A stretch of 64,000 nucleotides of DNA. It comes from Planctomycetaceae bacterium (GTDB taxonomy: Bacteria; Planctomycetota; UBA1135; GCA-002686595). The stretch spans positions 1-64,000 of the forward strand of contig WYBT01000028.1 in NCBI GenBank assembly GCA_011525785.1, given 5' to 3'. Each line of letters opens with the position of its first letter. Within the stretch, counting starts at the first letter, position 1. The translations under genes and the position numbers were made by a program. The notes below the pieces were generated by a model that saw nothing but the letters and a program-made list of their open reading frames with translations, had not been told where the DNA came from and searched no databases. This document shows, piece after piece, positions 26,943-39,904 of the stretch.

Positions 26943-28316
26943 ATGTTCAATATCCAGCCTCCCAAGCCGCCGTCCGCGCCCTCGTCGGGCATGTTCACCG
27001 ACGGCGAGCGCAAGCGCCTCTTCCTCTACCTGTTCGGACTGCTGGGCATCTGCGGCGGATTCGCCGCGACGTACATCAACCTCGGATCCGGCGCGTCGCA
27101 GGAGCAAGCCGAACAGGAGGTCGCTCAACTGCGCTCCGAGATCGCGCTGCCGGCGCTGCGCATCGAGCAGTACCGCGCCGAGGCCAAGGACGCGACCCAG
27201 GCCGAGCGCTCGCTGCTCGAGACGCCCGCGCTCGAGACCGCGCTGGCGGACGCGCGTCTGTACAACGCGCAGCACTTCGAGCCGATGAAGGGCGTCGACC
27301 TCGACCGCGCGCTGTGCGCGCAGTTCGCAGAGAGCTCGAGCGAGTTGCGCGGCAAGGTCGTGCGCCTGCGCGGGATGCTCGAAGAGTTGATCCAGTTCGA
27401 GTCGGCGCCGGGCGTGGTCGGCCACTACCGCGGCCGCGCCACGCTCGAAGACGGCGCTCCCGCCTTCGTGGCCTTCGTGAGCAGCGGCGAAGTCGAGCTC
27501 GGCGCAGGCGACTTCATCATGCTCGAGGGCTTCTTCCTCAAGAACCAGGCGCAGAGCACGACCGACTCGGGCTGGGTCGAAGGTCCGCTGATCGTCGGGC
27601 CGCGCGCACAGCGCTCGTACCCCGCGCTGGGCCGGATCACCGCGCTCACGCCCGACGATTTCCTCGACGTCGAGGACGACAGCCTGACCGAAGGCCTGCG
27701 GCCGACGCCGTCGGTCTATTGGAAGCTGCTCGCCTACGCCCGCGACCTCGAGCCCAACGCGATCGACTGGTCGAAGGCGCCGTTGCTCGATGCGGCCACG
27801 ATGCAGCAGCTCGCCGCCGACCCCGCGCGTTTTCGCGGCATGCCGATGCGCATTCCGGCCGCCGTCGTGCAGGACATCTGGCGCCAGTCCAAGCGCGAGA
27901 ACCCGGCGCGACTCACGCACCTCACCGAGGGCTGGCTCGGCTCCTACGAGTGGCTGCGCAGCGCGCTGCGGGTGGTGCGCTTCGATTCGCCGATGCCCAA
28001 CCCGGGCATCGTGAAGAGCGGTCAGATGACCGCGCAGGGCTTCTTCCTGCGCGTGCACGCCTACGAGTCGGCCGAACGCGGAACACAGCTCGCGCCGCTG
28101 TTCGTGCTGCACTCGATGGCGCCCTTCACGCCGCAGAAGGACCGCACGCTGGGAACGATCCTGGCCGTACTCGGCGCGTCGTTCGTGGCGGTGCTGGTCC
28201 TGTTCCTGCTGCTGATGCGGCGCGACGAGAGCAAGGCGGCGGCCCTGACGCGCCAGCTCGTCGAGCGCCGGCGCGAGCGACGCGCACGCGCCAAGCAAGG
28301 CGCCGGCGCGCAGTGA
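26943..28316 (+). CDS. Bitopic membrane protein of unknown function
   Basis: 457 aa. A short proline-rich cytoplasmic start is followed by a transmembrane helix (about 26-45, LFLYLFGLLGICGGFAATYI). A large periplasmic region includes a helical part (QEQAEQEVAQLRSEIA) and OB/beta-like segments (GHYRGRATLEDG, VVRLRGMLEEL). A second helix lies near the C-terminus (TILAVLGASFVAVLVLFLLLM), and a basic tail RRRERRARAK stays in the cytoplasm. No family is recognised. It lies between the amidotransferase-like gene and aroB (7 bp gap), probably co-transcribed. Confidence 0.65.
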   Translation: MFNIQPPKPPSAPSSGMFTDGERKRLFLYLFGLLGICGGFAATYINLGSGASQEQAEQEVAQLRSEIALPALRIEQYRAEAKDATQAERSLLETPALETALADARLYNAQHFEPMKGVDLDRALCAQFAESSSELRGKVVRLRGMLEELIQFESAPGVVGHYRGRATLEDGAPAFVAFVSSGEVELGAGDFIMLEGFFLKNQAQSTTDSGWVEGPLIVGPRAQRSYPALGRITALTPDDFLDVEDDSLTEGLRPTPSVYWKLLAYARDLEPNAIDWSKAPLLDAATMQQLAADPARFRGMPMRIPAAVVQDIWRQSKRENPARLTHLTEGWLGSYEWLRSALRVVRFDSPMPNPGIVKSGQMTAQGFFLRVHAYESAERGTQLAPLFVLHSMAPFTPQKDRTLGTILAVLGASFVAVLVLFLLLMRRDESKAAALTRQLVERRRERRARAKQGAGAQ

Positions 28317-28323
28317 CCGCGCG

Positions 28324-29427
28324 ATGACGACGCGCATCGCCGTCGCCACCGAGCCCGGCTACGAGGTCCTGGTCGGGGCAGGCGTCTTCGAGTTCGCCCG
28401 CGAGCTCGCGGCGCCGCGCGACGTGCTGGTGCGCGACAGCGGCCTGCCCGAAGCGCTCGGCTGGCTGGAGACGAGCGGCGCCATCGCGCTGCCGCCGGGC
28501 GAGGAGGCCAAGGACTGGGAGAGCCTCGGCGCGCTGCTGGGCGCGCTGGCGCACGAGGCGCTCGATCGCTCCACGACGCTGTTCGTGGTCGGCGGCGGCG
28601 CGGCGCTGGACCTGGGCGGATTGGCCGCGGCGCTCTACCTGCGCGGAGTCGAAGTCGTGTACTGCCCGACGACGTTGCTCGCGATGGTCGACGCGTCGGT
28701 GGGCGGCAAGACGGCCGTCAATCTGCCCGAGGGCAAGAATCTGGTCGGCGTGGTGCGTCAGCCGCGCGCGGTGTTCGCCGACACGCGCTTTTGTGCGAGT
28801 CAGAGCGAGGCGGAGTTCCGCTCCGGGCTGGGCGAAGTGCTCAAGTGCGCCGTGATCGGCGGCGAGCGCGGGCTCGAGTCGCTGGAGCACGACGCTGCTG
28901 CGCTCGCCAAGCGCGATGCGGCGGCGCTCGAGCGGACGATCGCGCGCTGCGTGCGGCTCAAGGCGCGCATCGTCGAGCGCGATCCGCTCGAGCGCGGCGC
29001 GCGGCGCGTGCTCAACCTCGGGCACACCTTCGCGCACGCCGTCGAGCGCGTCGCGGGCTTCGGGCGCGTGCCCCACGGCGTCGCGGTGGCCGCCGGACTC
29101 GGCGCTGCGCTGGAGTTGGCGCGTGCGGCGGGCGTGCTGCGCGATGCGACGTTGCCTGCGCGCGTGAGGCGGATGGCCAAGCGTCTGGGACTGCCCGCGT
29201 CGATCGACGCGCTGCGCGAGGAGTTCTCGCTCGCGCTGCCGCCGCGCAAGCTTCTCGAAGCGATGCGCCACGACAAGAAGGCCCTCGCGGCCCAGCCGCG
29301 CTTCGTGCTGCCCGAGCGAGCCGGCAAGGTGCTGCACGGCGTCGCCTGCGAGCCGTCGCTGGTCGAACGCGTGCTCGCGCCCAAGCGCAAACGCGCGCCG
29401 GGGACTGCTCGTCCACGGCGCGCGTAG
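28324..29427 (+). CDS. aroB: 3-dehydroquinate synthase
   Basis: 367 aa, second step of the shikimate pathway (DAHP to 3-dehydroquinate), NAD- and metal-dependent. Family signatures seen: the NAD-binding VVGGGAALDLGGLAAA (usually GGGVvgDlaGFvAa), PTTLLAMVDASVGGKTAVN with the substrate-binding Lys and Asn, GLGEVLKCAVI with a zinc-ligand Glu, LNLGHTFAHAVE and VPHGVAVAAGLG, each with a zinc-ligand His. Length is normal apart from a basic C-terminal tail. Other aromatic amino acid genes are not in the window. The gene is convergent with the coiled-coil protein, 47 bp apart. Confidence 0.93.
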   Translation: MTTRIAVATEPGYEVLVGAGVFEFARELAAPRDVLVRDSGLPEALGWLETSGAIALPPGEEAKDWESLGALLGALAHEALDRSTTLFVVGGGAALDLGGLAAALYLRGVEVVYCPTTLLAMVDASVGGKTAVNLPEGKNLVGVVRQPRAVFADTRFCASQSEAEFRSGLGEVLKCAVIGGERGLESLEHDAAALAKRDAAALERTIARCVRLKARIVERDPLERGARRVLNLGHTFAHAVERVAGFGRVPHGVAVAAGLGAALELARAAGVLRDATLPARVRRMAKRLGLPASIDALREEFSLALPPRKLLEAMRHDKKALAAQPRFVLPERAGKVLHGVACEPSLVERVLAPKRKRAPGTARPRRA

Positions 29428-29474
29428 TGGGCGCTCGAGCTCGCTGGCGCGAGCTCCTGATCGAGCGCATCGCG

Positions 29475-31070
29475 CTAAGGGTTCTGAGCGGGAGTCTGCG
29501 ACTGCGCCGACTCGCGGTTGGGCAGCGCCGCGCCGGGCTCGTCGCTCTCCTTGAGCTTCTGCTCGAGCGTCTCGAGCATCGGCTTGAGCTCCGAGAGCAC
29601 CGACCAGGCCTCCACCACGTGGCTGGAGTGCGCCGCGAGCTTGGCGCGGTGCAGGGTGAGTTCGCCGCGCGCCTGTTCGAGCTCGCGGGTAAGCGCCTGC
29701 ACGCGCTCGGCGCTCTTGGCTTGCTCGCTGGCTTGCGCCGCACGCAGTTGCTCGAGCTGCGCCTGAGTCGCCTCCGCGGCAGCGCTCAGTGCGCGCACCT
29801 GCTCAGCGCTCTGCGCCTGGTGAGCCGCGTGGGCATCGCGCAGACCGCGCAACTCCGCCTCGGCCGCTTCGGCGCGAGCCTGCGCCGCGTTCGCCTGACC
29901 TTCGTGCTTGGCCAGCGCCTCGTCGAAGCGCGCCTGTTGCTGCTGCGACTGGGCGCGGGCGCCGGCGAGCTCGCTCTCCAGCGCGGCGATGCGCGCGCTT
30001 TTCTGCTCGACCGACTTCTGCGCGCTCAGGGCCTGCCCGCGCGCCTCGTCCAGGGCGACGCGCGCCTTGGTGAGGTCGGCGGTGTAGATCTCGCAGCGCT
30101 GCGAGGTCTGGGTGAGCTCCTTGCGGGCCGACTCGAGCTCCTTCGACAAGCTCTCCTGCGAAGCGCGCGTCGTTTCGAGCTGCGACTTCGCGCTGGCCAG
30201 CTCCTGCTGCGACTTGCTCGCTTGCGCGTTGAGCTCAGCAGCGCGCGCCGATTCCTTGGCCAGCATCTGCTTGGCCCCGGCGAACTCGCCTTCGAGCTCG
30301 AGGATGCGCAGCTTGCTCTCGCCCACTTCGCTGTCGCGACGGGCGATCACTTCGTCCAGCTGCTGCACGCGCTCTTCCAGCGGCGCGAGCAACTCGATCC
30401 GGCGCTGCAGTTCCTGTTCGCGGCGGGCCGACTGTTCGAGCGCCTGCTGGCGCGCGTCGATGGCCGCCGCCAGGTCGCGGCGCGCAGCCTCGAGGAGCGA
30501 AGTGAGCGGCTCGAGCTCCGCTACGCGCGTCTCCAGCCGGCCGACCTTGGCGTGAGAGGCCTGCTCGAACTCGGCGGCGTTGGCGACGGCCGTCTCGAAG
30601 CGCTGGCGCAACGCTACGAGCTCCTGCTCGAGCTTGTCCTTGGCCGGCTCGAGCTTCTGGACCTGCTCCATGAGCTCGGTGATGCGCGCGCTGCGGCGCG
30701 AGATCTCGGCCAGCTGTTCGCTGCTGACGCGGTGGTGCTCGCGCTCGATGTCCCACAGCTCCGGATTGGCGCTGCGCAGGCGCACGCTGCGATCGGGCGT
30801 CGCGCCGGCGCGGGTCGGCGGAGGCTGCGTCTGCAGCAGGCGCTGTTTGAACTCGCCCTCCATCGCATCGAACTTGGTCACCAGCTTGATGACGGTCTGC
30901 TCGAGGCCCTCGTACACCTCGTAGCGTGTCTGGAGTGCGCGCGTCATCTGGCGCTCGAGCTCTTCACGCTCCGCGCGGCGCCGGCGATCGCCCAGCACCC
31001 AAGTGACCAGCGAACCGACGATGAAGCAGGTGGTGAGCGCGAGGGCGAGCGGGAAGGTGAGGATGGGCAT
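29475..31070 (-). CDS. Membrane-anchored long coiled-coil protein
   Basis: 531 aa from the ATG at 31070 (MPILTFPLAL); the frame is open to 31196 but the extra residues are not protein-like. One N-terminal transmembrane helix (4-25, LTFPLALALTTCFIVGSLVTWVLG) is followed by a basic stop-transfer and then nearly 480 residues of Ala/Gln/Glu/Leu-rich heptads without enzymatic motifs (for example RVAELEPLTSLLEAARRDL). Such proteins act as scaffolds or envelope spacers; sequence gives no more. It is divergent from carB, with 232 bp between the starts, and convergent with aroB. Confidence 0.75.
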   Translation of the reverse strand: MPILTFPLALALTTCFIVGSLVTWVLGDRRRRAEREELERQMTRALQTRYEVYEGLEQTVIKLVTKFDAMEGEFKQRLLQTQPPPTRAGATPDRSVRLRSANPELWDIEREHHRVSSEQLAEISRRSARITELMEQVQKLEPAKDKLEQELVALRQRFETAVANAAEFEQASHAKVGRLETRVAELEPLTSLLEAARRDLAAAIDARQQALEQSARREQELQRRIELLAPLEERVQQLDEVIARRDSEVGESKLRILELEGEFAGAKQMLAKESARAAELNAQASKSQQELASAKSQLETTRASQESLSKELESARKELTQTSQRCEIYTADLTKARVALDEARGQALSAQKSVEQKSARIAALESELAGARAQSQQQQARFDEALAKHEGQANAAQARAEAAEAELRGLRDAHAAHQAQSAEQVRALSAAAEATQAQLEQLRAAQASEQAKSAERVQALTRELEQARGELTLHRAKLAAHSSHVVEAWSVLSELKPMLETLEQKLKESDEPGAALPNRESAQSQTPAQNP

Positions 31071-31302
31071 GGCGGCGGCGTCCGGAGCGTGGTGGCGGCC
31101 CGACGGAGCGCGTTGATCGGCTCGCGCGCGCCGCGATCCGTAGCCCCGAGCGCATTTCCACGCCGGCGCGCGCGCCGCGCGGGGGGTGCGAAGCAATCGA
31201 CAGCGCGGAGCGCTTGTGCTCCAATCCGCCGGCTTCGGAGCGACCTATCTGGCGCCTCGGGGCCCTTCCACTGCCGCCGCGCCTCCCCCACCCACGCCCC
31301 AC

Positions 31303-34548
<3,246 letters not shown>

Positions 34549-34698
34549 CGCGGCCCGGAAGTGCGCTGGCTCGGACGATTCTTCGTCCTTCACCCGTTCC
34601 GGCGCTCGACGCCGATCGCGGCGCTCCTCGACGCCCGCGCAAGGTCCGCTTAGGCTCGCGTAGGCGGAACGTGGAGCGAAAGCGAAGGGCGAAGGGGC

Positions 34699-36258
34699 AT
34701 GAGACTCGCGGTTCGAAACGTCGCGCTCAGCGCGGCAAGTGTTGTGGGCTTGGTTTCGGCGGTCGGCGCGCAGAACGAGATCTGGCCGGTGTGGCGCGAT
34801 CAAGGCGCGCTCACAGGCGCGCGGGAACTCGCTGCGACGGCCGATGGCGGAGTGATCATCGCGAGCAACAGCGGCGCGAGCGGTGAAGTGCGCGCGCTCG
34901 ATGCACTGGGGCGATTGCGCTGGAGCACGGCGCTGCCGATCCCCGCGCTCCCGGGCGCGCGCGTCGAGGGCGTGGCTGTGCTAACGAACGGCGAGGTCGT
35001 CGCGCTCGTGAGCGATGGCGCGAACGTCTCGGCGGGAGGCGGCAACTACTTTGTGTCGCGCATCTCGGCGAACGGGGCGCTGCTCGCCACCACTCCGTAC
35101 GGCGGTCCCGACGAGGACGCGGCCTTCGACATCGCGGCGCACCCCAGCGGCGGATACGTAGTCGTCGGGTCGTCGCAAGATGGATACGGGGCGCCGATCA
35201 CGCCCGGCAGCGCTCAGGCGGGCTTCGTCGCGCACCACGACGCGAGTGGGACCGAGCTCTGGGTGCGACGAGTAGAGAGTCTGACGGCGACCGTCGGGTT
35301 CAACGCTGCGGTCGTGTCCGCTCAAGGCGAGATTCGCGCCTACGGTTGGTCGTACAACCCGCTGGATCCCTACCGCCGCGAGTCGTGGGCCTCCCTGACG
35401 GCAGGAGGGTCGATCCAGACGACCAGCCTCAACGGGGCCTTGGGCGAGTATCGCTGGGCGCGGCTGGCCTCCGATGGCTCGACGTTCACGGGCAGCCAGG
35501 GATTTTCGGGCGCGGTCGCGAGCGCGGACTCGCTCCTGCGTCGGACTACGTCGCAGGGCGTTGAGACGAGCTGGTTCCTCAGCACCGGATTCGGCGCGGA
35601 CAGCGTCCATCACGCCGCCGTCGACGACGGCCAAGGCGGCATCTACGCCTGGGTGACCGACGCGGCGCCGACTTGGGCCGGCCAGCCCGCGTTCACCGGC
35701 GTGGTCCGCTACAGCAGCTCGGGACAGGTCCTGTGGAGCCAGGCGGAGGCGAGCGCCGTCGACGCCGCGGTTCCGCTGCCCTTCAACGAGATCGCCACCT
35801 CGACCGCGGGGACGGGCGCCGTGCAGCGCTACTCGCGCGGTGCGGTCGGGACGCCGGGCTGCTCCGGCCAACCGAACTCGACCGGTTCGCCGGCCGTGCT
35901 GCGCGCCGCCGGCAGCGCGCAGGTGAGCGACAACGCCCTGGTGCTGTTCGCGAACAACCTGCCGCCGAACGTGAACACGCTGTGCGTGGTCTCGCGCAAC
36001 GCGGTCTCGGTCCCGAGCTTCGCGGGCGGCCTCGGGACGCTGTGCCTGGGCGCGCCGCTCGCGCGCGTTGCCGGCGTCCAAGCCAGCCCGCTGGGCCTGG
36101 GCGCGTACTCCTTCAACCTGCTCGCGACCCCCAGCCCGACCGGCCCGCAACCCGCGCAGCCGGGCGACCTCTGGCGCTTCCAGGTCTGGTACCGCGACGT
36201 GGTCGCCGGCTCGGCCACCACGAACCTGAGCTCGTCGGTTTCCGTGCTGATCCCCTGA
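34699..36258 (+). CDS. Exported repeat protein with planctomycete C-terminal WYRD module
   Basis: 519 aa; purine-rich gaagggg precedes the ATG. The signal peptide is MRLAVRNVALSAASVVGLVSAVGAQ. Residues 30-380 contain repeated strand units (ATADGGVIIASNSGAS, LDALGRLRWS, AAHPSGGYVVVGSSQDG) typical of a quinoprotein-like or SBBP beta-propeller. The last 135 residues start at a Cys-rich CSGQPNSTGSP and end with LWRFQVWYRDVVAG plus a short strand. This is the same C-terminal module found in 36499-38994 and 49650-51521. The module may serve sorting or surface attachment, but its role is unknown. Confidence 0.75.
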   Translation: MRLAVRNVALSAASVVGLVSAVGAQNEIWPVWRDQGALTGARELAATADGGVIIASNSGASGEVRALDALGRLRWSTALPIPALPGARVEGVAVLTNGEVVALVSDGANVSAGGGNYFVSRISANGALLATTPYGGPDEDAAFDIAAHPSGGYVVVGSSQDGYGAPITPGSAQAGFVAHHDASGTELWVRRVESLTATVGFNAAVVSAQGEIRAYGWSYNPLDPYRRESWASLTAGGSIQTTSLNGALGEYRWARLASDGSTFTGSQGFSGAVASADSLLRRTTSQGVETSWFLSTGFGADSVHHAAVDDGQGGIYAWVTDAAPTWAGQPAFTGVVRYSSSGQVLWSQAEASAVDAAVPLPFNEIATSTAGTGAVQRYSRGAVGTPGCSGQPNSTGSPAVLRAAGSAQVSDNALVLFANNLPPNVNTLCVVSRNAVSVPSFAGGLGTLCLGAPLARVAGVQASPLGLGAYSFNLLATPSPTGPQPAQPGDLWRFQVWYRDVVAGSATTNLSSSVSVLIP

Positions 36259-36498
36259 GGGGTCGCGTCCCCTACCGCCCAGCCCCCTCCGCCGCGCAAG
36301 TCGGGGTAGAGTTGGGTGGGAGAGGGCGGCGCAACGAGCGAAGAGCGCCGGAACGGGCAGAACCCCGCGGCGCTCGGCTGCGTCCATGAAGTGCCTCCCG
36401 CGCGCCAGCATCGGGCCCGCGGGGGGCGCTCCAGTCTGCGCCGGGCCGAACGGCCGCCCGCAGCGCGCCCCAGGAACCCCGAAGCGAAGCTCAACTTC

Positions 36499-38994
36499 AT
36501 GCGATCCAACCACCTGCGTTCATCGTTCTGCACCTTGGCGGTCGGCGTCTGCGCCAGCCTGGCCGGCGCCCAGGAGGGCGAGGTCATCGGCGGCAGCAAC
36601 CCGCCCCTCCCGCAGCCCACCGAACTGCGCCTGAGCTTCGAAGAGGCCAACGCGCTGGCCAGCCACCCGCGCTGGCTGTCGCTCAAGTACGCCGAGTTCG
36701 ACACTTCGGGCGAACTGCCGGCGGCGCCGGAAGACCTTTCCGCGCGCGCGGGGCGGCCGGACGAGCGCGGCTACTTCGTGGTGCAGTTCCAAGGCCCGAT
36801 CGGCGACGAACACCACCTGCGCGCCGCGGAAGTCGGTGTCGAGCTGCTCGACTACGTCCCCAACCACGCCTTCATCGCCCGCGGCACGGCCGAGCAACGC
36901 GCCAGCCTGGGCGAACTGGCCGAGACGCTCTGGACGGGCGAGTTCCACCCGGCCTATCGCCTCGACGAGCGCCTGCGCCTGGCGAGCGAGCAGTCCGAGT
37001 ACGACGCGGTCCCGCTGCGGCTGGTGGTGAGCGCCTTCCAGGGCGTGGAGCGCGCCACGCTCGATGCGCAGCTCGCCCAGTTCGACCTGCGCGCCGTCGA
37101 GGGCGACCAGGAGACCGGACGCTGGGTCGTGATCGTCGAAGGCACCGCCAAGCAGGCGCGCGCCCTGGCCCGCGCGCGCGACGTGCAGTGGATCGAGCCC
37201 GAGGGCGTCTACACCACGCGCAACAACAACGCGACCTGGGCCGTCCAGACCTTCGTCAACCTCAGTCGGCGCGTGTGGGACGCGGGCTTGCGCGGCGAGG
37301 GCCAGGTCATCGGCCACGTCGACAGCGCGCTGGCCACCAGCTCGTGCTACTTCTCCGACCCCAGCGGCGCGCCGGTCGGCCCGACGCACCGCAAGCTGGT
37401 GTACGTCGGCGGCTCGGGCTCGAGCTCGCACGGCACGCACACCGCCGGTTCGTCCGTCGGCGACTCCCAGCCGGTCAACGGCTCGACCGCCAACCGCGGC
37501 ATGGCCTACCTCGCCAAGCTGGCGCACACCGGCACCACCACCGGCCTGAGCACCACGCTCGCCACGCACCGCAACAACGGCGCGCGCGTGCACACCAACT
37601 CGTGGGGCAACGACAGCACGACCTCGTACGACTCGCTGTGCACCACGGTCGACTCGTTCTCGTGGAACAACGAGGACAACCTGGTGCTGTTCTCGGTGAC
37701 CAACACCTCGACGCTCAAGAACCCCGAGAACGCCAAGAACCTGCTGGCCGTGGGCGCGTCGCAGAACGGTGCGAGCGGCAACAGCTTCTGCTCGGGCGGC
37801 ACTGGGCCGACCGCTGACGGTCGCCGCAAGCCCGAAGTGTTCGCCCCCGGCTGCAACATCTCGTCGGCCTCGACGGGCTCGTGCGGCACCAACAGCCTGA
37901 CCGGCACGAGCATGGCCTGCCCGCTCGCGACCGGCGCCGCAGCGCTGGTCCGCCAGTACTTCATGAACGGCTTCTACCCCTCGGGCGCCGCGGTTCCGGG
38001 CGACGCGTTTACGCCGACCGGCGCGCTCGTGAAGGCCGTGATGGTCAATTGCACGGCCGACATGACCGGCATCAGCGGCTTCCCGAGCAACCAAGAGGGC
38101 TGGGGACGGCTGGTGCTCGACCAGTCGCTGCACTTCACCGGCGACCAGAGCAAGATGATCGTGGAGGACGTGCGCCGCGCGCAGGGGCTGAGCACGGGCC
38201 AGAGCACGTCGCTGCAGTTCACGGTCGTCACCAGCGCCGTTCCGCTCGAGATCACGCTGGCCTTCCACGACGCGCCGGGCACGGTCAACGCGGCCAACCC
38301 GGTGATCAACAACCTCGACCTGCGCGTCACGTCGCCGACCGGGACGATCTACCTGGGCAACGTGTTCGCCAGCGGCGTTTCCACGACCGGCGGAACCGCT
38401 GACGCGAAGAACAACGTCGAGCGCGTCGCGCTCAACTCGCCCGCGGTGGGCGCGTGGACCGTCGAAGTCATCGGCACGAACATCCCGCAGTCCGGCCAGG
38501 GCTACGGCCTGTGCATCACCGGCGACATCACCAGCGGCGGCGGCGGCGGCAGCTCGAACCCGATCAACTACTGCACGGCCGGCCTGACCACGAACTTCTG
38601 CCTCGCGACGATGTCGTCGAGCGGCGTCGCGGTCGCAGGCGCTCCGAACGGCTTCACCGTGACGGCGAACAACGTCGAAGGCGCCAAGCAGGGCATCCTG
38701 TTCTACGGCGTGAGCGGCCGCGCCAGCTCGAGCTGGGGCCCCGGCAGCGGCAGCTTCCTGTGCGTGAAGACTCCGGTGCAGCGCATGGGCACGCTCAACT
38801 CGGGCGGCACCGCGGGTTCGTGCAGCGGCGCGCTCAGCCTCGACTGGAGCGCCTACGTCGCCGGCAACCCCGGCGCGCTCGGCAGCCCGTTCTCCGCGGG
38901 AGCAGTGATCAACACTCAAGCCTGGTTCCGCGACCCGCCGGCGCCGGGCACGACCAACTTGAGTGATGGGTTGGAGTTCACGGTCCAGCCCTGA
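36499..38994 (+). CDS. Secreted subtilisin-like serine protease (S8) with C-terminal WFRD module
   Basis: 831 aa from the ATG at 36499 (MRSNHLRSS), followed by a signal peptide ending AGAQ. A propeptide-like region (about 60-260) precedes the catalytic domain. The triad is Asp275 (VIGHVDSALA), His311 (SSHGTHTAG) and Ser471 (LTGTSMACPLATGAA). After the protease domain there is a P-domain-like beta sandwich (NNLDLRVTSPTG, VGAWTVEVIG). The planctomycete C-terminal module then runs from about 690 to the end, with NPGALGSPFSAG and TQAWFRDPPAPG. The protease is probably exported and self-processed. It follows another protein with the same C-terminal module, so both may use one sorting route. Confidence 0.9.
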   Translation: MRSNHLRSSFCTLAVGVCASLAGAQEGEVIGGSNPPLPQPTELRLSFEEANALASHPRWLSLKYAEFDTSGELPAAPEDLSARAGRPDERGYFVVQFQGPIGDEHHLRAAEVGVELLDYVPNHAFIARGTAEQRASLGELAETLWTGEFHPAYRLDERLRLASEQSEYDAVPLRLVVSAFQGVERATLDAQLAQFDLRAVEGDQETGRWVVIVEGTAKQARALARARDVQWIEPEGVYTTRNNNATWAVQTFVNLSRRVWDAGLRGEGQVIGHVDSALATSSCYFSDPSGAPVGPTHRKLVYVGGSGSSSHGTHTAGSSVGDSQPVNGSTANRGMAYLAKLAHTGTTTGLSTTLATHRNNGARVHTNSWGNDSTTSYDSLCTTVDSFSWNNEDNLVLFSVTNTSTLKNPENAKNLLAVGASQNGASGNSFCSGGTGPTADGRRKPEVFAPGCNISSASTGSCGTNSLTGTSMACPLATGAAALVRQYFMNGFYPSGAAVPGDAFTPTGALVKAVMVNCTADMTGISGFPSNQEGWGRLVLDQSLHFTGDQSKMIVEDVRRAQGLSTGQSTSLQFTVVTSAVPLEITLAFHDAPGTVNAANPVINNLDLRVTSPTGTIYLGNVFASGVSTTGGTADAKNNVERVALNSPAVGAWTVEVIGTNIPQSGQGYGLCITGDITSGGGGGSSNPINYCTAGLTTNFCLATMSSSGVAVAGAPNGFTVTANNVEGAKQGILFYGVSGRASSSWGPGSGSFLCVKTPVQRMGTLNSGGTAGSCSGALSLDWSAYVAGNPGALGSPFSAGAVINTQAWFRDPPAPGTTNLSDGLEFTVQP

Positions 38995-39257
38995 TCTGCG
39001 AGTCCGACATCGGCGCTCCGAGCAGCGCCCCGAGCGCGCGGCCAGCCTCTCCTCGAGCGGCTGGCCGCGCGCGCTTTCGCTGCGCTGCACCGCCGCTGAG
39101 CGCGAAGAAAAGTGCATTTCTGCCGGCGGCGGCGACCGCTGGCGGCGCGCGAGCGGCTGCTAGCTCCATCCCTCGGCCCCGCGCGCGGCGCTCCCAATCG
39201 CCGGCTCGTGACCGCCCTGTGCCTCCCACCGTTCCCGGACAGCCCTGGAGGCAAGTG

Positions 39258-39842
39258 ATGAAGTTCCACCGTTGTGTGTCGAAGGTCCTCGCCGTGGTCG
39301 GACTCGCGCTGGGCGCGCTCGCGACGCCGCAACTGACCGGCGGAGGCGCCGGCCAGTACCAGCAGCCCAAGCCGAACCTGGCGGTCGTGCTCGCCGCGTT
39401 GCCGGCCGATCAGAGCGACACGATCTACGACGTGCGCTTGAGGGTCCTCGGCGAAGGACTGGGCCGCGTGCGCGGCGAAATGCGCCAGCGGCCGCAGGTC
39501 GAGCCGGGCGGCGAAGTGATCGACCTCATCTATCGGCTCGAAGGTCAGCACGTGACGCTCGACGACGGCCGCGTGCTGGTGCAGGCCGCGATCCTGCTCG
39601 ACCTCGCGCAGTTCGGCGGCGAGGGGCTGGTGCAGGTGGGCGAGATGGAAGGGCTGATGTTCCCGATCCCCGGCGCGCTGGGCTACTGCCCGGTGCTGCC
39701 GCCGACGGACAAGACCGAGGTGCTGCGCCGCGACCGCTCGGGCAAACTCGTCGCCGCCGCTGGCGCGCCGGTGCTGGTCGAGCCCTCGATCGCCCCCGAC
39801 CCGTTCCCCGGTGAGTTCATCGCGCGCTGGATCCTGTACTGA
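39258..39842 (+). CDS. Small exported protein, unknown function
   Basis: 194 aa from the ATG at 39258; ctggagg six bases upstream fixes the start. The N-terminus KFHRCVSKVLAVVGLALGALATPQ is a signal peptide. The mature part is rich in beta strands and acidic residues (DTIYDVRLRVLGEGLGRVRG, LIYRLEGQHVTLDDGRVLV, EMEGLMFPIPGALGY) and resembles no family I know. Downstream is a strong bidirectional hairpin separating it from the convergent WD40 gene. It probably has its own promoter in the 260 bp after the protease gene. Confidence 0.6.
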   Translation: MKFHRCVSKVLAVVGLALGALATPQLTGGGAGQYQQPKPNLAVVLAALPADQSDTIYDVRLRVLGEGLGRVRGEMRQRPQVEPGGEVIDLIYRLEGQHVTLDDGRVLVQAAILLDLAQFGGEGLVQVGEMEGLMFPIPGALGYCPVLPPTDKTEVLRRDRSGKLVAAAGAPVLVEPSIAPDPFPGEFIARWILY

Positions 39843-39864
39843 GCTGCACTCGCGCGCGCTGCGG

Positions 39865-39899
39865 GCGCCGGGGTCCTCGAACTGCGAGGAACCCGGCGC
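39865..39899. terminator. Bidirectional hairpin terminator between convergent genes
   Basis: gcgccggggtcctcg (39865-39879) pairs with 39885-39899 over 15 bp with one mismatch (a G-U pair in RNA on one strand), loop aactg. It lies exactly between the stops of the small exported protein (39842) and the WD40 protein (39905) and should end both transcripts. Confidence 0.7.
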
Positions 39900-39904
39900 T
39901 CGCG

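Noticed and set aside
29475..31070. SMC/condensin-type ATPase for the coiled-coil protein
   Set aside because: There is no Walker A, signature or Walker B motif and it begins with a transmembrane helix, so it is only a coiled-coil scaffold.
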